Shown in pieces: positions 14,601 to 24,446 of a stretch of 64,000 nucleotides of DNA; the stretch's first letter is position 1; each line of letters starts with the position of its first letter. The stretch comes from Rhexocercosporidium sp. MPI-PUGE-AT-0058 (Eukaryota; Ascomycota; Leotiomycetes; Helotiales). The notes beneath the pieces are model-generated. The model had not been told where the DNA came from. It worked only from the letters and a program-made list of their open reading frames with translations, and made no database searches. The translations under genes and the position numbers were made by a program. Location of the stretch: NCBI GenBank assembly GCA_020746875.1, contig JAGTJL010000006.1, positions 1,798,001-1,862,000 of the forward strand. The letters are read 5' to 3'.

Positions 14601-16011
14601 CCATTGTCGCCGTACAAGATGCAAGATTTGCAAGTTAGGAATCGATTGAAGATGTTCAGGCGGCAATAAGAACAGGTGACATTCGAGTCAAATGGAACCA
14701 TTTCGACGTCTGTTTCCTCAGGCAGTTTTGGTGAAAACATTTCACTAACCAAGATCTCTTGGTATAGTGAAAAGAGTCGCCGGAAATCTTCCAGAAGTTG
14801 CTTGATTCGGCCATACTTCCACATCTTTGGCTCGATAGTATCTCGCTGGAGCAAGTCGTAATACTTTACGAGTGTGTAGTAGACGATAGCCTTGCATTTG
14901 TATTGCTCGTCTCTGCAGACCATTCGACCTCGTGGAAGAGCTTCATGTAGGGCCAACTCGAGCGTGTCAACGGTTGTACGATTCCAGGCAGCTTTCATAG
15001 TGCGGGTACCCCGATTCCACACCTGATGAGGGGCAAGAGGGGGAATAAGGATCAAGTCTCCTTTTCTCTGCTCAACAACCCAGACATTGAAGGGTGCCTT
15101 CTTCCATGCGTTGACCTGAGCAAAGTGCTTCTCGACCTCCACATCATGACCCAACATCGATAAGAAGTACTCAGAGACAACCTCGCGCTCCTTCGTCTCT
15201 GTCATGAACCAAATTGAGCTACCCTCTTTCTCTCCCTTTCCAGTTCCTGATGCCTCAACCATGATGTTATGGCCAAGAGTGGCGCACATCTCTCGATGGG
15301 TCGGTGTGAAGGTTCCTTCGTGCCCAATGTAACACATCATGTTGAGAGCCCTCATCTCCGGCGGAAGACTGCTCATCAAATCACCAGCTGGCGCAACACC
15401 TTTTCCGTATCGCATCTGGCCATATTCGTTCGGTTCGAGTATTGCGCCATCTCCGCCGGTTCTCGATTCGATGCAATCATTGAGATAGTAGACGCATTCA
15501 GGAATGATAGATTTCAAGTGGTCGGCCCATCCGTCAGGGCAATCGATGTCTTTCAGGTACAGTCTCTGACGTCTGGGGTCGCGAAAGTTGTCTTTGGTAA
15601 ATTGGTTCGTCAGCTGGCCCATAGATCTCAAGTAGTGCCCCATGGTCATTGGAATATTGACTTCATTCGGAATATCTCTAACTTGTTCGGCTGTAGGGTT
15701 GGGAGTCAGCAGAATTCTCAACCTGAGAGAAGCGACTCACGTTTAGTCCCTAAATTAGACTCCAGCCATTCTTTGCTGAAGAGCCAAGGTGGTAGACTGT
15801 CGCCCCAATCTTCAATTACGAGGGGTTTTCCGCTCTGAATGACAACTGCCAAAATAAGAGCTTCGAAGCTTTGTATAGAGTGCTCCTTCAGCTTCTCCGT
15901 CGAAAGTCTTGTAACATAGTCGAAGTTATCGGTACTCTCCACTAGAGTTGCTAGATCGAATTCGGGGGATATGGGCACAAACTGTGCTTGGGGATGCGTC
16001 TGCGAAGGCAT
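11645..16011 (-). CDS. Large JmjC-domain protein with Cys-rich zinc fingers and AT-hooks
   Basis: This is a likely chromatin protein of 1,438 aa encoded by two exons (15741-16011 and 11645-15690) separated by a 50-base intron. The N-terminal third is a JmjC fold. HREMC (about His222 and Glu224) and APHQVWN (about His312) supply the expected HxE...H iron ligands, so an active Fe(II)/2-oxoglutarate oxygenase is plausible. A Cys-rich cluster follows at about 430-470 (CSYCRLNIF, CKSC, CMDCYAMGRSCAC), then a second zinc domain at about 594-690 (CHICFHQEWNWKLAFC, CPKCLKICSCSKCRKGN) like the 4CXXC domain of CDCA7/R1. The C-terminal half is disordered, with two AT-hooks (KRRGRPPKQ and KRRGRPPKK) and acidic Ser tracts near the end. 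The substrate cannot be read from the sequence. A histone demethylase is the obvious guess, but a purely structural role is possible. Confidence 0.85.
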
Positions 16012-16862
16012 CTTGCTGATTTGAAGGAAAGTTTGCCTTGCTGGATCTATCTATCTCTCAATCACCGCACACTGTCGCGGGGCATATTATCGTTGATGTC
16101 CTGTGGCAGGTAGTCCTGAGAAGCGCATGGAGGCGCGCAGTTCTAGTGTGTGAACTTGAATCCGGGGTTGTTTGTTATGGTGTAGAAACGTTCGAAAGCG
16201 CAAACATTGATAGGAAAGGTGAGGCTCGTAATTTACCCGGCGAGGCTCGCGTGAACTAGCAATCACGTCGTCGATGCACGTTTCTTCTGCGCACCCCCGT
16301 TCTGTAGAGAATTCGCAGATCAACCGCCACGCCGCACGAGTGAGCTTTGGAGGCCCAAATCACAGGCGCGACAATGACCAGGCGTAATGGTGTTGTACTA
16401 GCAGCATCAAGACCATGGGTGAGAGGAGAAAGCCAAGGGTCTTCGAACGTGCTGACCTGAAGCGGTGGAGGCGGCGGCAGCTGCTCCCAAATGAGACTAG
16501 TTCGGAAGCTTGGACCACCAGGTTTTGTTCTGGTATCCTGGGACATCGACGCTTCAACATCATTTCTTCAGGCTGGAGTCAGGTGCTGCTACTCTTAGAG
16601 AAACAGCAAAGCAGATGCACGTGGAGATCATTGTATCATGAAAAATTCCCAACACACAGAAGCTTGTACTCTCCCAATGTGAGTCCCCATCCCATTCCGT
16701 CTCATGGAAGCTCCCCCTGTAGCGCTGGGCCTTTCTCAATTCTGCGAAATGATTGGATCGATGCGGGTTCCATGGCGCCTTGCCTGAGGCCGCAGTCTTT
16801 ATTGCACATGTGCAGTGATTTCGTCCATTTTTATAAGTACTGATTGCCAAGCAGTGTCCAAC
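16012..16862. other. Divergent promoter region of the JmjC and COQ2 genes
   Basis: An 850-base region lies between two divergent starts. Several overlapping frames (up to 142 codons) are shadows without protein-like composition. The two short leaders and their promoters are presumably here. No repeat or RNA gene is recognised. Confidence 0.5.
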
Positions 16863-18125
16863 ATGAGTTTCATCAATTCAACATCAAGAAATGTGGTTTT
16901 GCGTCTGCCTAGTGGGTGCAGGAGCTCTGTGGTCCGGACGGCATTCAGCTGCCAAAGCCAACATGGGAGCTTTAAATCAGCTCTTAACAAAGCTGTGCCA
17001 AAATATGCTCCTGCATCAAGCCATCAACCAGTTCTTCTTACGTTACAAAGCAGACATCTTCATCATTCGCCCAACAGATCTCTGGTAGCTGCACCCCAGA
17101 CATCACCATCACTTTCCACAGAACTAGAAGCTCAACCACCGGCTTATGCGGCTCCAAAGACTGGCCTCCTCTCAACACTACCTTCATCTTGGGTGCCCTA
17201 CGCAGAGTTGATCAGACTCGATAACCCAACCGGGACCTACTACCTTTTCTTTCCATGTCTGTTCTCAACACTCCTCGCTGCTCCGTTAGCAGTGCCGATG
17301 GCATCTCCTCCCTCGGTTCTGGGCACGTCACTCCTGTTCTTCAGCGGTGCTCTCATTATGCGTGGAGCAGGCTGCACCATCAACGACCTCTGGGACCGTA
17401 ATCTCGATCCACATGTACGACGTACACGGCTTCGACCGATCGCTCGAGGGGCAGTAACCCCATTCAACGCGTTGGCATTCACGGGTGTTCAACTCTTCAC
17501 CGGACTTGGCATCCTCCTCCAATTCCCAACCCAATGTCTATTCTACGGAATTCCCAGCTTGCTTCTCGTTGCTTCATATCCGCTAGCCAAACGAGTCACG
17601 CATTACCCGCAGTTCGTTCTGGGATTGACTTTCTCCTGGGGAGCTATCATGGGCTTTCCAGCTCTTGGGGTAGACCTATTGCAGAACAGTGCCGCGTTGA
17701 CTGCTGCTGGATGTCTCTACGCTTCGAATATTGCCTGGACTGTGTTGTACGACATGATCTATGCTCATATGGATATCAAGGATGATGCCAAAGCCGGAAT
17801 CAAGAGTATAGCACTGAGGCACGATGCACAGACGAAGCAGATCCTCAGTGGCTTGGCTGTTACTCAGATTGGCTTGTTAGCAGCTGCTGGTGTAGCTGCT
17901 GGAGCAGGTCCAATATTCTTCGTTGGTAGCTGTGGAGGGGCAGCTGTCACTCTGGCTGTGATGATCAAGAAGGTCAATCTGAAAAGTGTGAAGGACTGCT
18001 GGTGGTGGTTTGTCAATGGATGTTTGTTAACTGGGGGTGTAATCTCTGCAGGGCTGGGAGCAGAATATCTTGTACAGTATTCGCAGCGTTCAGAAGTGGA
18101 AGCAGGATTGGTTAAGGATTCATAG
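16863..18125 (+). CDS. COQ2: Para-hydroxybenzoate polyprenyltransferase, ubiquinone biosynthesis
   Basis: Coq2 joins the polyprenyl tail to 4-hydroxybenzoate at the inner mitochondrial membrane, the committed membrane step of coenzyme Q synthesis. The gene is a single exon coding 420 aa. The first 60-90 residues are rich in Arg, Ser and hydrophobic residues and lack acidic ones, as expected of a mitochondrial presequence. The UbiA domain follows: LIRLDNPTGTYYLFFPC, then the first aspartate motif NDLWDRNLDPHVRRTRLRP and the second at DMIYAHMDIKDDAKAGIKS, with about eight membrane helices. The ATG at 16863 is chosen because the frame extends upstream only through a non-ATG codon. It is divergent from the JmjC gene. 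Confidence 0.94.
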   Translation: MSFINSTSRNVVLRLPSGCRSSVVRTAFSCQSQHGSFKSALNKAVPKYAPASSHQPVLLTLQSRHLHHSPNRSLVAAPQTSPSLSTELEAQPPAYAAPKTGLLSTLPSSWVPYAELIRLDNPTGTYYLFFPCLFSTLLAAPLAVPMASPPSVLGTSLLFFSGALIMRGAGCTINDLWDRNLDPHVRRTRLRPIARGAVTPFNALAFTGVQLFTGLGILLQFPTQCLFYGIPSLLLVASYPLAKRVTHYPQFVLGLTFSWGAIMGFPALGVDLLQNSAALTAAGCLYASNIAWTVLYDMIYAHMDIKDDAKAGIKSIALRHDAQTKQILSGLAVTQIGLLAAAGVAAGAGPIFFVGSCGGAAVTLAVMIKKVNLKSVKDCWWWFVNGCLLTGGVISAGLGAEYLVQYSQRSEVEAGLVKDS

Positions 18126-18739
18126 TAGTGTGATGATTCGATATTGTACCGTATAAGATCTTTGTAGATTAGATAGATAGAGGGTGTATCATGTAGAAGT
18201 AAGGGCAAATCAGAAAACGAAGGCAAGGCTACCAGACATGACATGGCATGGCACGTCTAAACATTTCTTCGATTCTTTGGTGACTTGCTGCAAATTGAAA
18301 ACAGTGATATCCCCACCACAAATAAGAGCGAGCAATAGGATATGATCAGCCTCAAACCTATGTCACATCTCCTCTCTGCAGCTACTGATAAATGTGGGTA
18401 CCGGATATAGAAGAAGATCGGTTAGATTGCACGCCGATTCGTTGCTTGGCAACTGCAACCTCACATCTTCACAACCAGCCAGAAGCAAACACTCTCAGTC
18501 TCCGCGCAAACCGATTATCTTCCTGCGTCAGATAAGTATTGTCCTAAATTGCTCTCTAAATTGCTCAAAGGTGCTCTAAGATGCTCATGCCTTATACCCG
18601 CTCCTAGGTCTGTTCATATAGATAGGCGCATTTGGTCCAGAATACCATGGGGAAGTATTGTTATCGTTGTTCTCACCAAGTCCTGCTTGTTTTTGTGCAC
18701 TTGCAATTCTGTACTTTCACCATCTAGATCTAAGGAGAG
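18126..18739. other. Intergenic region between COQ2 and the Atg22-like gene
   Basis: These 614 bases hold the COQ2 3' UTR and the promoter of the next gene on the same strand. Short frames here show no recognisable sequence. Short tandem steps of ATTGCTC(T/A)AA occur around 18547-18570. Nothing else is supported. Confidence 0.45.
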
Positions 18740-20518
18740 ATGACTATTCCCCTTGTAGCGTGGTGGAAGATGGACACCGCGCTCAACACATACATCTTCG
18801 GCCTCTTCCTCATCGGTCTCCCCTTCACGCTCTTCTCTACATATGTCGTCTACCAACTTCAAGTCGTCGGTTTTATGATCGGTGCAGACTCAGATGGCTT
18901 GCCTTGTATAAGTTACTGCCTGGTGCCGTTCGGTAGCCGGCAGTTGGATCTGAATTCGGTTATTCTGTATCTGAATGCTATGGGGTTCGGGCTTGGCGGT
19001 GTGGCGGCGGTGTTTATTGCTGCTTATGCGGATTTCTGGAGTAAGTTGCGATATCACTCACAGTCCGAAACTTCTCCATGAAACAAGATCGAGGTCCTGA
19101 CGAAGGGAACAGAGAAGAAGAGTACTTTGGTGGCTATCTTCGTCGTCTTGTATGGCATCGTCTGTATCCCCGTCTACTGGCTACGAGACACGTCCCTAGC
19201 CGCATTCAACGCTCTCATGGCCTTATACGTGGTCTATGCAGTGATCACATACATTCTCTCCGTTCTCTTCTGCATCTTCATCCCCCATTGCATGCGTACA
19301 GCCGTGGAGAACGATACCACTGCCACACCAAACTCAGAGCAGACATACAGCCAAGAAAAAAAAACACCAAACGACATCACCACCATCCTCGTGGACGGAG
19401 CAAGTACGACGAAAACATCAAATTCTCGCAAATACGGCTTCAAGATGTCTATTTTCGGCGCTTTTGGCACCGCCATCGGAGGAATAATAGCCCTCCTAGT
19501 GGTCATAATCCTCGTCAAAACACTCCCAGTCACCAGCACTCAATCCGCCGGTCTCCTCGTAACCACCATCGTCGGCTTCATCACAGTCCTCGGCGCAATT
19601 GTAACTTATCTCGGCCTCCCAGCTGTTCCCGCAAAGCCAAAGGAAAACTGGAAAGCATGGTGGGCGGAACTTTTCACTCCCTTGAGGGATCTGAGTAAGA
19701 GGAAGAATATGGCTATCTTACTGCTGTCGTATACGATCTATGTGGATACGGTGTTTGCGTTAAATTCTGTGACGGGCCAGTTGTATTACGTGCAGGTTTT
19801 GCCGGATACGTTGGAGTTTACGCTTTATTCGATGGCTTTTACTATCTTTGGGGCGGTTACGACGTTGGCGTTTTATTTGCTGCAGGTTTGGAGACCGCCG
19901 TTCAAGTTGGAGTATTGGTTGGTTATTGGATATGCGATTGTTCTCATTATTCCAATTTGGGGATGTATTGGGTTTGCGGATAATGTCAATTTCGGCTTCA
20001 AGGTACATCATTCCCCCCGCTTACTCTCCTTCAAAAGAAATGGTCAAGGTACCATGCCGTATGATCTTGAACTAATATGGTCTCGGCCAACAGAACCGCT
20101 GGGAATTCTATGTTCAGAGTCTCCTCTTCAATATCTCGAACTCAATCGTCAATTCCGTATTCCGCGTTCTCTTCTCGGAGATGGTACCGACTGGAAGTGA
20201 GGTCGAGTGGTTTGGCTTGCAAGTAATCCTGTCTTGTGCAACGGTACGTACTTCAAAACTCTTTGCAAAGCATCAACTTGAATCCTCACTGATGGAATAA
20301 ACTCCCTGTAGGCGTGGGTAAGTTACGTCGCCAACGCACCGCTGCAGAATGCGACTCACGAACTCCGTTTCCCCCTGGTGCTGTGCTTGATCATGTTGGT
20401 TATACCGGTGGTGCTGGAGATTTGTAGATGTACTATGGATGTCTTTACAAAGGACAAGAACCGGTGGAAGGAGTATGATGAGAGCGTGACTTCAAATTCC
20501 GCTGATGGGTTGTCTTGA
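18740..20518 (+). CDS. Atg22-like vacuolar transporter (major facilitator superfamily)
   Basis: Atg22 exports amino acids from the vacuole after autophagic breakdown; filamentous fungi carry several Atg22-like paralogues, and this is one of them. The exons are 18740-19040, 19113-20002, 20094-20243 and 20312-20518, giving 515 aa with an exact frame. Roughly 12 hydrophobic spans are seen: YIFGLFLIGLPFTLFSTYVV at the N-terminus, AMGFGLGGVAAVFIAAYADFW at the end of exon 1, and several more in exon 2. Exon 3 contains the family hallmark VFRVLFSEMVPTGSEVEWFGL. The first intron uses the acceptor at 19111-19112, which is required by the frame and gives DFWKKKSTLVAIF. A polar loop of about 50 residues separates the two halves. 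Whether this is the autophagy Atg22 itself or a paralogue cannot be decided here. Confidence 0.85.
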
Positions 20519-22201
20519 GTACTTGAGTGATTGGATTGTGGAGTGAAGTTGAGGCGTCGAGGCGTCTAGATGTATTAAAGCAATGGTGACATTTCAAATG
20601 CTAGTGTTCTGGGCTTTGTTCCATGAAGAGCAAATGGAAACCCGTCATGAATCTGCTGCTATTGCTTCTCTCTCAAGTGATGAGGGCGGAGCCAAGTCTT
20701 TCGGAACAAAAAAACCATGAAATGTGCCGAACACCGAATGAAGTTTGTTTCATTGATTGATGAGGCCGTTACTTTCGTCGTGGTTGGCATGAAATTCCAA
20801 TAATCGCCTGCAAGAGCTGTTCCTCCTGTCCGCCTTGACTCGGAAGTCCACAGCGTCAAAAAGCAGGGAAGATAGCACGCTGCGTAGTGCTTATTTCTAC
20901 TGATCCTCGGCGGCATTAACACTGAATTTAGAGTCAGTGCTGTGATGTTGTGACGTGGGTACAGAACAACGACTCAAAAGACAGAATCAAAATTGCCATC
21001 GAAGTCCCAACTCAACAATGCAAATCAATTCCTCTAAGCCTTCAATGACGTTCAGAATAGCAAAGCCTCTTCTATGTCAGGTACCCGGCCGGATTCTTCT
21101 ATCCCCGGCACTCATGCGCGCTGAAGCCGGCAGTGCAGCATTCCCAAATTAAACCCTTAGACCAGCAGCCTATGAATTGATCAACACGTCATGCGACCAA
21201 CCAACCGCATCATCATCGCCAATTAACAGGGATATTAGCCACGCTATTACCAAAAACTTACCACAAGCCATCTGAAGACTCTTCCCTTCTAGAACAAGCG
21301 CGCATCCGAGCAAATTTTAAAAACACGACCGATCACCAGTACTAGAGCATAGAAATACCAGTACAAGGTGACAGTTCCGAGGTTATTGGGTTATTTGACG
21401 TTGTTTCTGCTTCGAGATGGAGCTCTCAGCCGCCTACGTCAGGATCTCCTTCTCCGGATTTGCAGAGAGCTTGGACGGTTTCTTGCGTGTGTTCCATCTC
21501 ACGCAATTTTCCTTGCGCGAGACATGTGGATACTTAGAGGAGTCTCGGCTCTAGGCGCGAAAGGTCTACAGATGAGGAGGAACCCGAATCTACGACTTCT
21601 GAATCGCCATTGGCTGAGACTCACCAAATAGAAATGGACTTTTGGCCCTGTGCTTATGGTCAAGTAATATACGTTCGCACAGTAAGCGGATGCAGGGCAG
21701 GTTGGCCGTGTTTGTTTCAAGCAGGCCCGGTTCGCAGTGCTGCTGGGTTGTTGCCGGGTCATCTGAAGATCCTCGCTCACAGCCCACCATCTGTTGACTC
21801 GAGGTGGTCCGACTTTTCAAAAGAAGTAGCATGCACCTGATGAAACAAGAATTACGAAGTCAAAGAAACCCTTTTCTCTCCCAAACCTCAATAATAAGCC
21901 CAACAGAACCATCCGAGGGATAGGCCTTGAACTGCGATCCAGGCTCTCGGCCAAGATCAGCGCATCATTCCATTTGACTCGAGTTTTCCAAACGGCCTAC
22001 TCGATTCGGCTCGAGCGGATGATATCATCTCGCCCCGGCACCACCACTACCACCACTGCCACCCCAACAGCATTAAAGACAAGCAACCTCCTCGAGCTTC
22101 TGCTCTGCCTTCCTACCTAAAAACATCAAAGCCCTTTCTCCCACAGCTATAGCTATACTTTCCGCCACAACCTCATCTCGCATCAACTACAGATCAACAA
22201 A
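20519..22201. other. Intergenic region upstream of NCE102
   Basis: These 1.7 kb contain only short frames without protein-like character. The final 200 bases before the NCE102 ATG are CT- and CA-rich (an ACCACCACTACCACCACTGCC-type tract at about 22040), typical of the leader of a strongly expressed fungal gene. The long spacing suggests an extended promoter. No RNA gene or transposon was recognised. Confidence 0.45.
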
Positions 22202-22760
22202 ATGGCACAATTTGCGCAGCTTGCCCTCCGTGGCGCCCAGTTCCTCTTCACCCTCCTCACTCTGTCTTTGGTAGGCAATGTCATTGCCGAGGCCTTTGCC
22301 GGCAACTCGAGTAAAATTAACTATGCCATGTTCGTCTCTGTCATCGACATGGTTGTCGTTCTCTGGGGCATTGGAGCTGCGTTTAAGGAAGGCCTCGCTA
22401 TTGGAATCGTCTTGCCCATCGCCGATGTTATCGCCACGCTCCTCACTCTCATTGCCGGTATCGTTTTGGCCGCCGGTCTTGGTGTCCACAGCTGCGGAAA
22501 CAAAGTACGTTGGCTCCCCGAACTAATCAACCGACTGTTCTAATATGCTGCAGTCTTACCTCGTCTCCAACGCTTTGACGAACGGATCGCATAGTCCTGG
22601 CAAGAGATGCCACGAGCTCCAAGCTAGCACAGCTTTCTACTGGTTTGCATTCGTTGCTTTCCTCGGATCAGCTATTCTTGGATTCATGGGCCGTAATTCG
22701 TCTATCAGAGGAGGCCGTGGTGGTATCCGCAAAGGTGGGCCAACCATGTCCCAGGTCTAA
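22202..22760 (+). CDS. NCE102: Nce102-like MARVEL-domain plasma-membrane protein
   Basis: Nce102 is a four-span protein of eisosome/MCC domains that acts as a sphingolipid sensor and organises plasma-membrane domains. The exons are 22202-22504 and 22554-22760, giving 169 aa. Four hydrophobic segments are seen: FLFTLLTLSLVGNVIAEAF, FVSVIDMVVVLWGIGAAF, GIVLPIADVIATLLTLIAG and FYWFAFVAFLGSAILGFMG. The polar loop with CHELQASTAF and the Gly/Arg tail ending GGPTMSQV are typical of filamentous-fungal members. Downstream of the stop, a likely intron (22772-22859) interrupts the 3' UTR. Confidence 0.9.
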
Positions 22761-23669
22761 GAAGCAAAATGGTGAGCAGTCCGTTCTGTGCATCTGCGAT
22801 TCGACTGCCGCTTTTTGCTCTACCTATTCTCTTGAACAATTGACTAACAAATTCAATAGGAGGTCTTGGAGTCTGATGCAGGCATCTCGACAATTGATGG
22901 AAGGTGCAGGTCCACATCTGCATTCGATAAATCTTGGGAAAACAAACACACAATGAGTTGGACTCTTGTTGGATGGGATTGGATGGGAGGGTTGATTGGC
23001 ATATTTGCAGGTGGCTGGCAGGGCGTTATTGATTGTAACACGACTCTTTGGGATAGCAAGCAGCGATTCGCATGATTTGTTTACGACAATACTTAATAAT
23101 GTATATATAGGGGACGTAGAGGATGAAGTACTGTATGACTTTCGAAATTCAGATAATAATTATGAGGAGCAAAAACTTTCCGACCCATATTCCAATGACA
23201 CTCCCTGTTGTGACTCTTCTGTGCTTACACTACAGTACTTCCATAACCGTTCCCTACTATTCTGTAATCGGAGAAATTGAAGCTTTTCAAGTGCACTTAG
23301 CCGACTGCCGAAGACGGTATTGCCTGGACTCTTTCCCTCATTTGCTCCCGGGCTGAGACTGCCAAAGATGGAATTCCAGCGAACTCGGTCAGGCTTGTTC
23401 ATTTGAACATGGGACATTGAATGTTACGTTTACAATTTGCCTTTCATGAGGGGTGGTGCGGCTTTCAAACCATATCGTCAAGTCTATTTTCTCTTGAAAA
23501 GCTATCTTAGAGAGTTGTATCATTGCCTTATGTACTTTGCCCAAAGAGCATCTTCTATACACACATAGTTCATACACCTTAACGCCATCCTAATGCCATA
23601 TCAGGTCATATCCCCTGTATTTTGGTATCTATCCTCTACGCACTCCTATCATATCCACATCCAGTCCCT
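22761..23669. other. Convergent 3' region downstream of NCE102
   Basis: A probable 3' UTR intron lies at 22772-22859, with donor GTGAGC, branch GACTAAC and acceptor AATAG. The remaining 800 bases, up to the stop codon of the convergent Mim2-like gene, carry only short random frames. Confidence 0.5.
22772..22859 (+). other. Probable 3' UTR intron of NCE102
   Basis: The donor GTGAGC lies 11 bases after the stop codon. An exact GACTAAC branch point and an ATAG acceptor follow, giving an 88-nt intron. All three signals match those of coding introns in this window. There is no coding continuation across it. Confidence 0.65.
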
Positions 23670-24062
23670 TCAGATTGAAGCAGCAGCTTCCACAGCTCCC
23701 GCAGCCTTGAAGGTCTTCGAGTTTGTGAATCTCACTTCCACAGGGTACATCCATTCCATGTATTTTGCCCAGCCTGAATCAGGTCTGTCAGCATTTCTCC
23801 CCAAGTGAAGAACTACGATATACTCACTCCAATATGCAAACTTCCTCCCAAAGTATTTCCCAGCATATGGTACAATGACCATCGTCAAGACCAATTCCAG
23901 CTGTTGCAGACTCGCCTCCCATTCCTTCTGCGCATCCGAATCCCCGTCATCTGAATCCAGATCACTGCTGTCTATCGAGGAGGGTAGGGAGTCGATCTCA
24001 TCTTGGTCGTTCGAGGATTCCGGGGAGGCATCTTGGATGATGTATGAGTCGGAAGTAGACAT
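23670..24062 (-). CDS. Small acidic membrane protein, candidate mitochondrial import protein Mim2
   Basis: The minus-strand exons 23828-24062 and 23670-23773 code for 112 aa. The intron has a GTGAGT donor, a GCTGAC branch and a TTCAG acceptor, and it restores a smooth frame (FAYWSWAKYMEW). The first 45 residues are very rich in Asp, Glu and Ser. One hydrophobic segment follows (LELVLTMVIVPYAGKYFGRK), then an aromatic, basic stretch and a short tail. An acidic head, a single C-terminal span containing a Pro and Gly, and aromatic residues after it match the outline of fungal Mim2, a partner of Mim1 that inserts helical proteins into the mitochondrial outer membrane. This naming rests on architecture and remembered family features, so it is tentative. 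The ATG at 24062 has an AAAATG context; the frame extends upstream but with unlikely sequence. Confidence 0.55.
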   Translation of the reverse strand: MSTSDSYIIQDASPESSNDQDEIDSLPSSIDSSDLDSDDGDSDAQKEWEASLQQLELVLTMVIVPYAGKYFGRKFAYWSEYIVVLHLGRNADRPDSGWAKYMEWMYPVEVRFTNSKTFKAAGAVEAAASI

Positions 24063-24446
24063 TTTTGCCTTCTTTATCTTATGTTTTGGTGGTTGGAGAA
24101 GCACGGAAAGCGCTACCACCTGCAGCGCCGATACATTGGGTGATCGTAGAGATTATGGGATGGCGGGCGACGTTGCTGGGAGCAAACTCGTTGTTGAATG
24201 TCGATATCGACCTGGGGACATGGAAGACCCACTCCAAGCTCTTGGTCTGGAGTCGGTGCTAGCCTCCTCACGTGACAGTGGAACGTGACGTGACTCAAAG
24301 GTGAGTCTTTGAGTGCGGGCGAATTGATTTAATAAGATCTCGAGATTTCTTCAGTAAACGCCACAACCAATTCCACATTTCGAAACAACAACTTCAATTT
24401 TCGCATAGTCAAGCTGGTTTCAGAGACGTCTCCGCAAACCGCAATC
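24063..24446. promoter_or_regulatory. Shared promoter of the Mim2-like and eIF2-beta genes
   Basis: This 384-base region separates two divergent start codons. It contains CACGTGAC at about 24270 and GTGACGTGAC at about 24285. Immediately after comes an inverted pair of Gcn4-type half-sites, GACTCA at 24292-24297 and TGAGTC at 24302-24307, separated by AAGG. TGACTC is the recognised core of Gcn4/CPC1 sites. The functional reading is inference. Confidence 0.5.

Noticed and set aside
14162..14638. 158-codon plus-strand frame
   Set aside because: Antisense shadow of the zinc-finger part of the JmjC gene.
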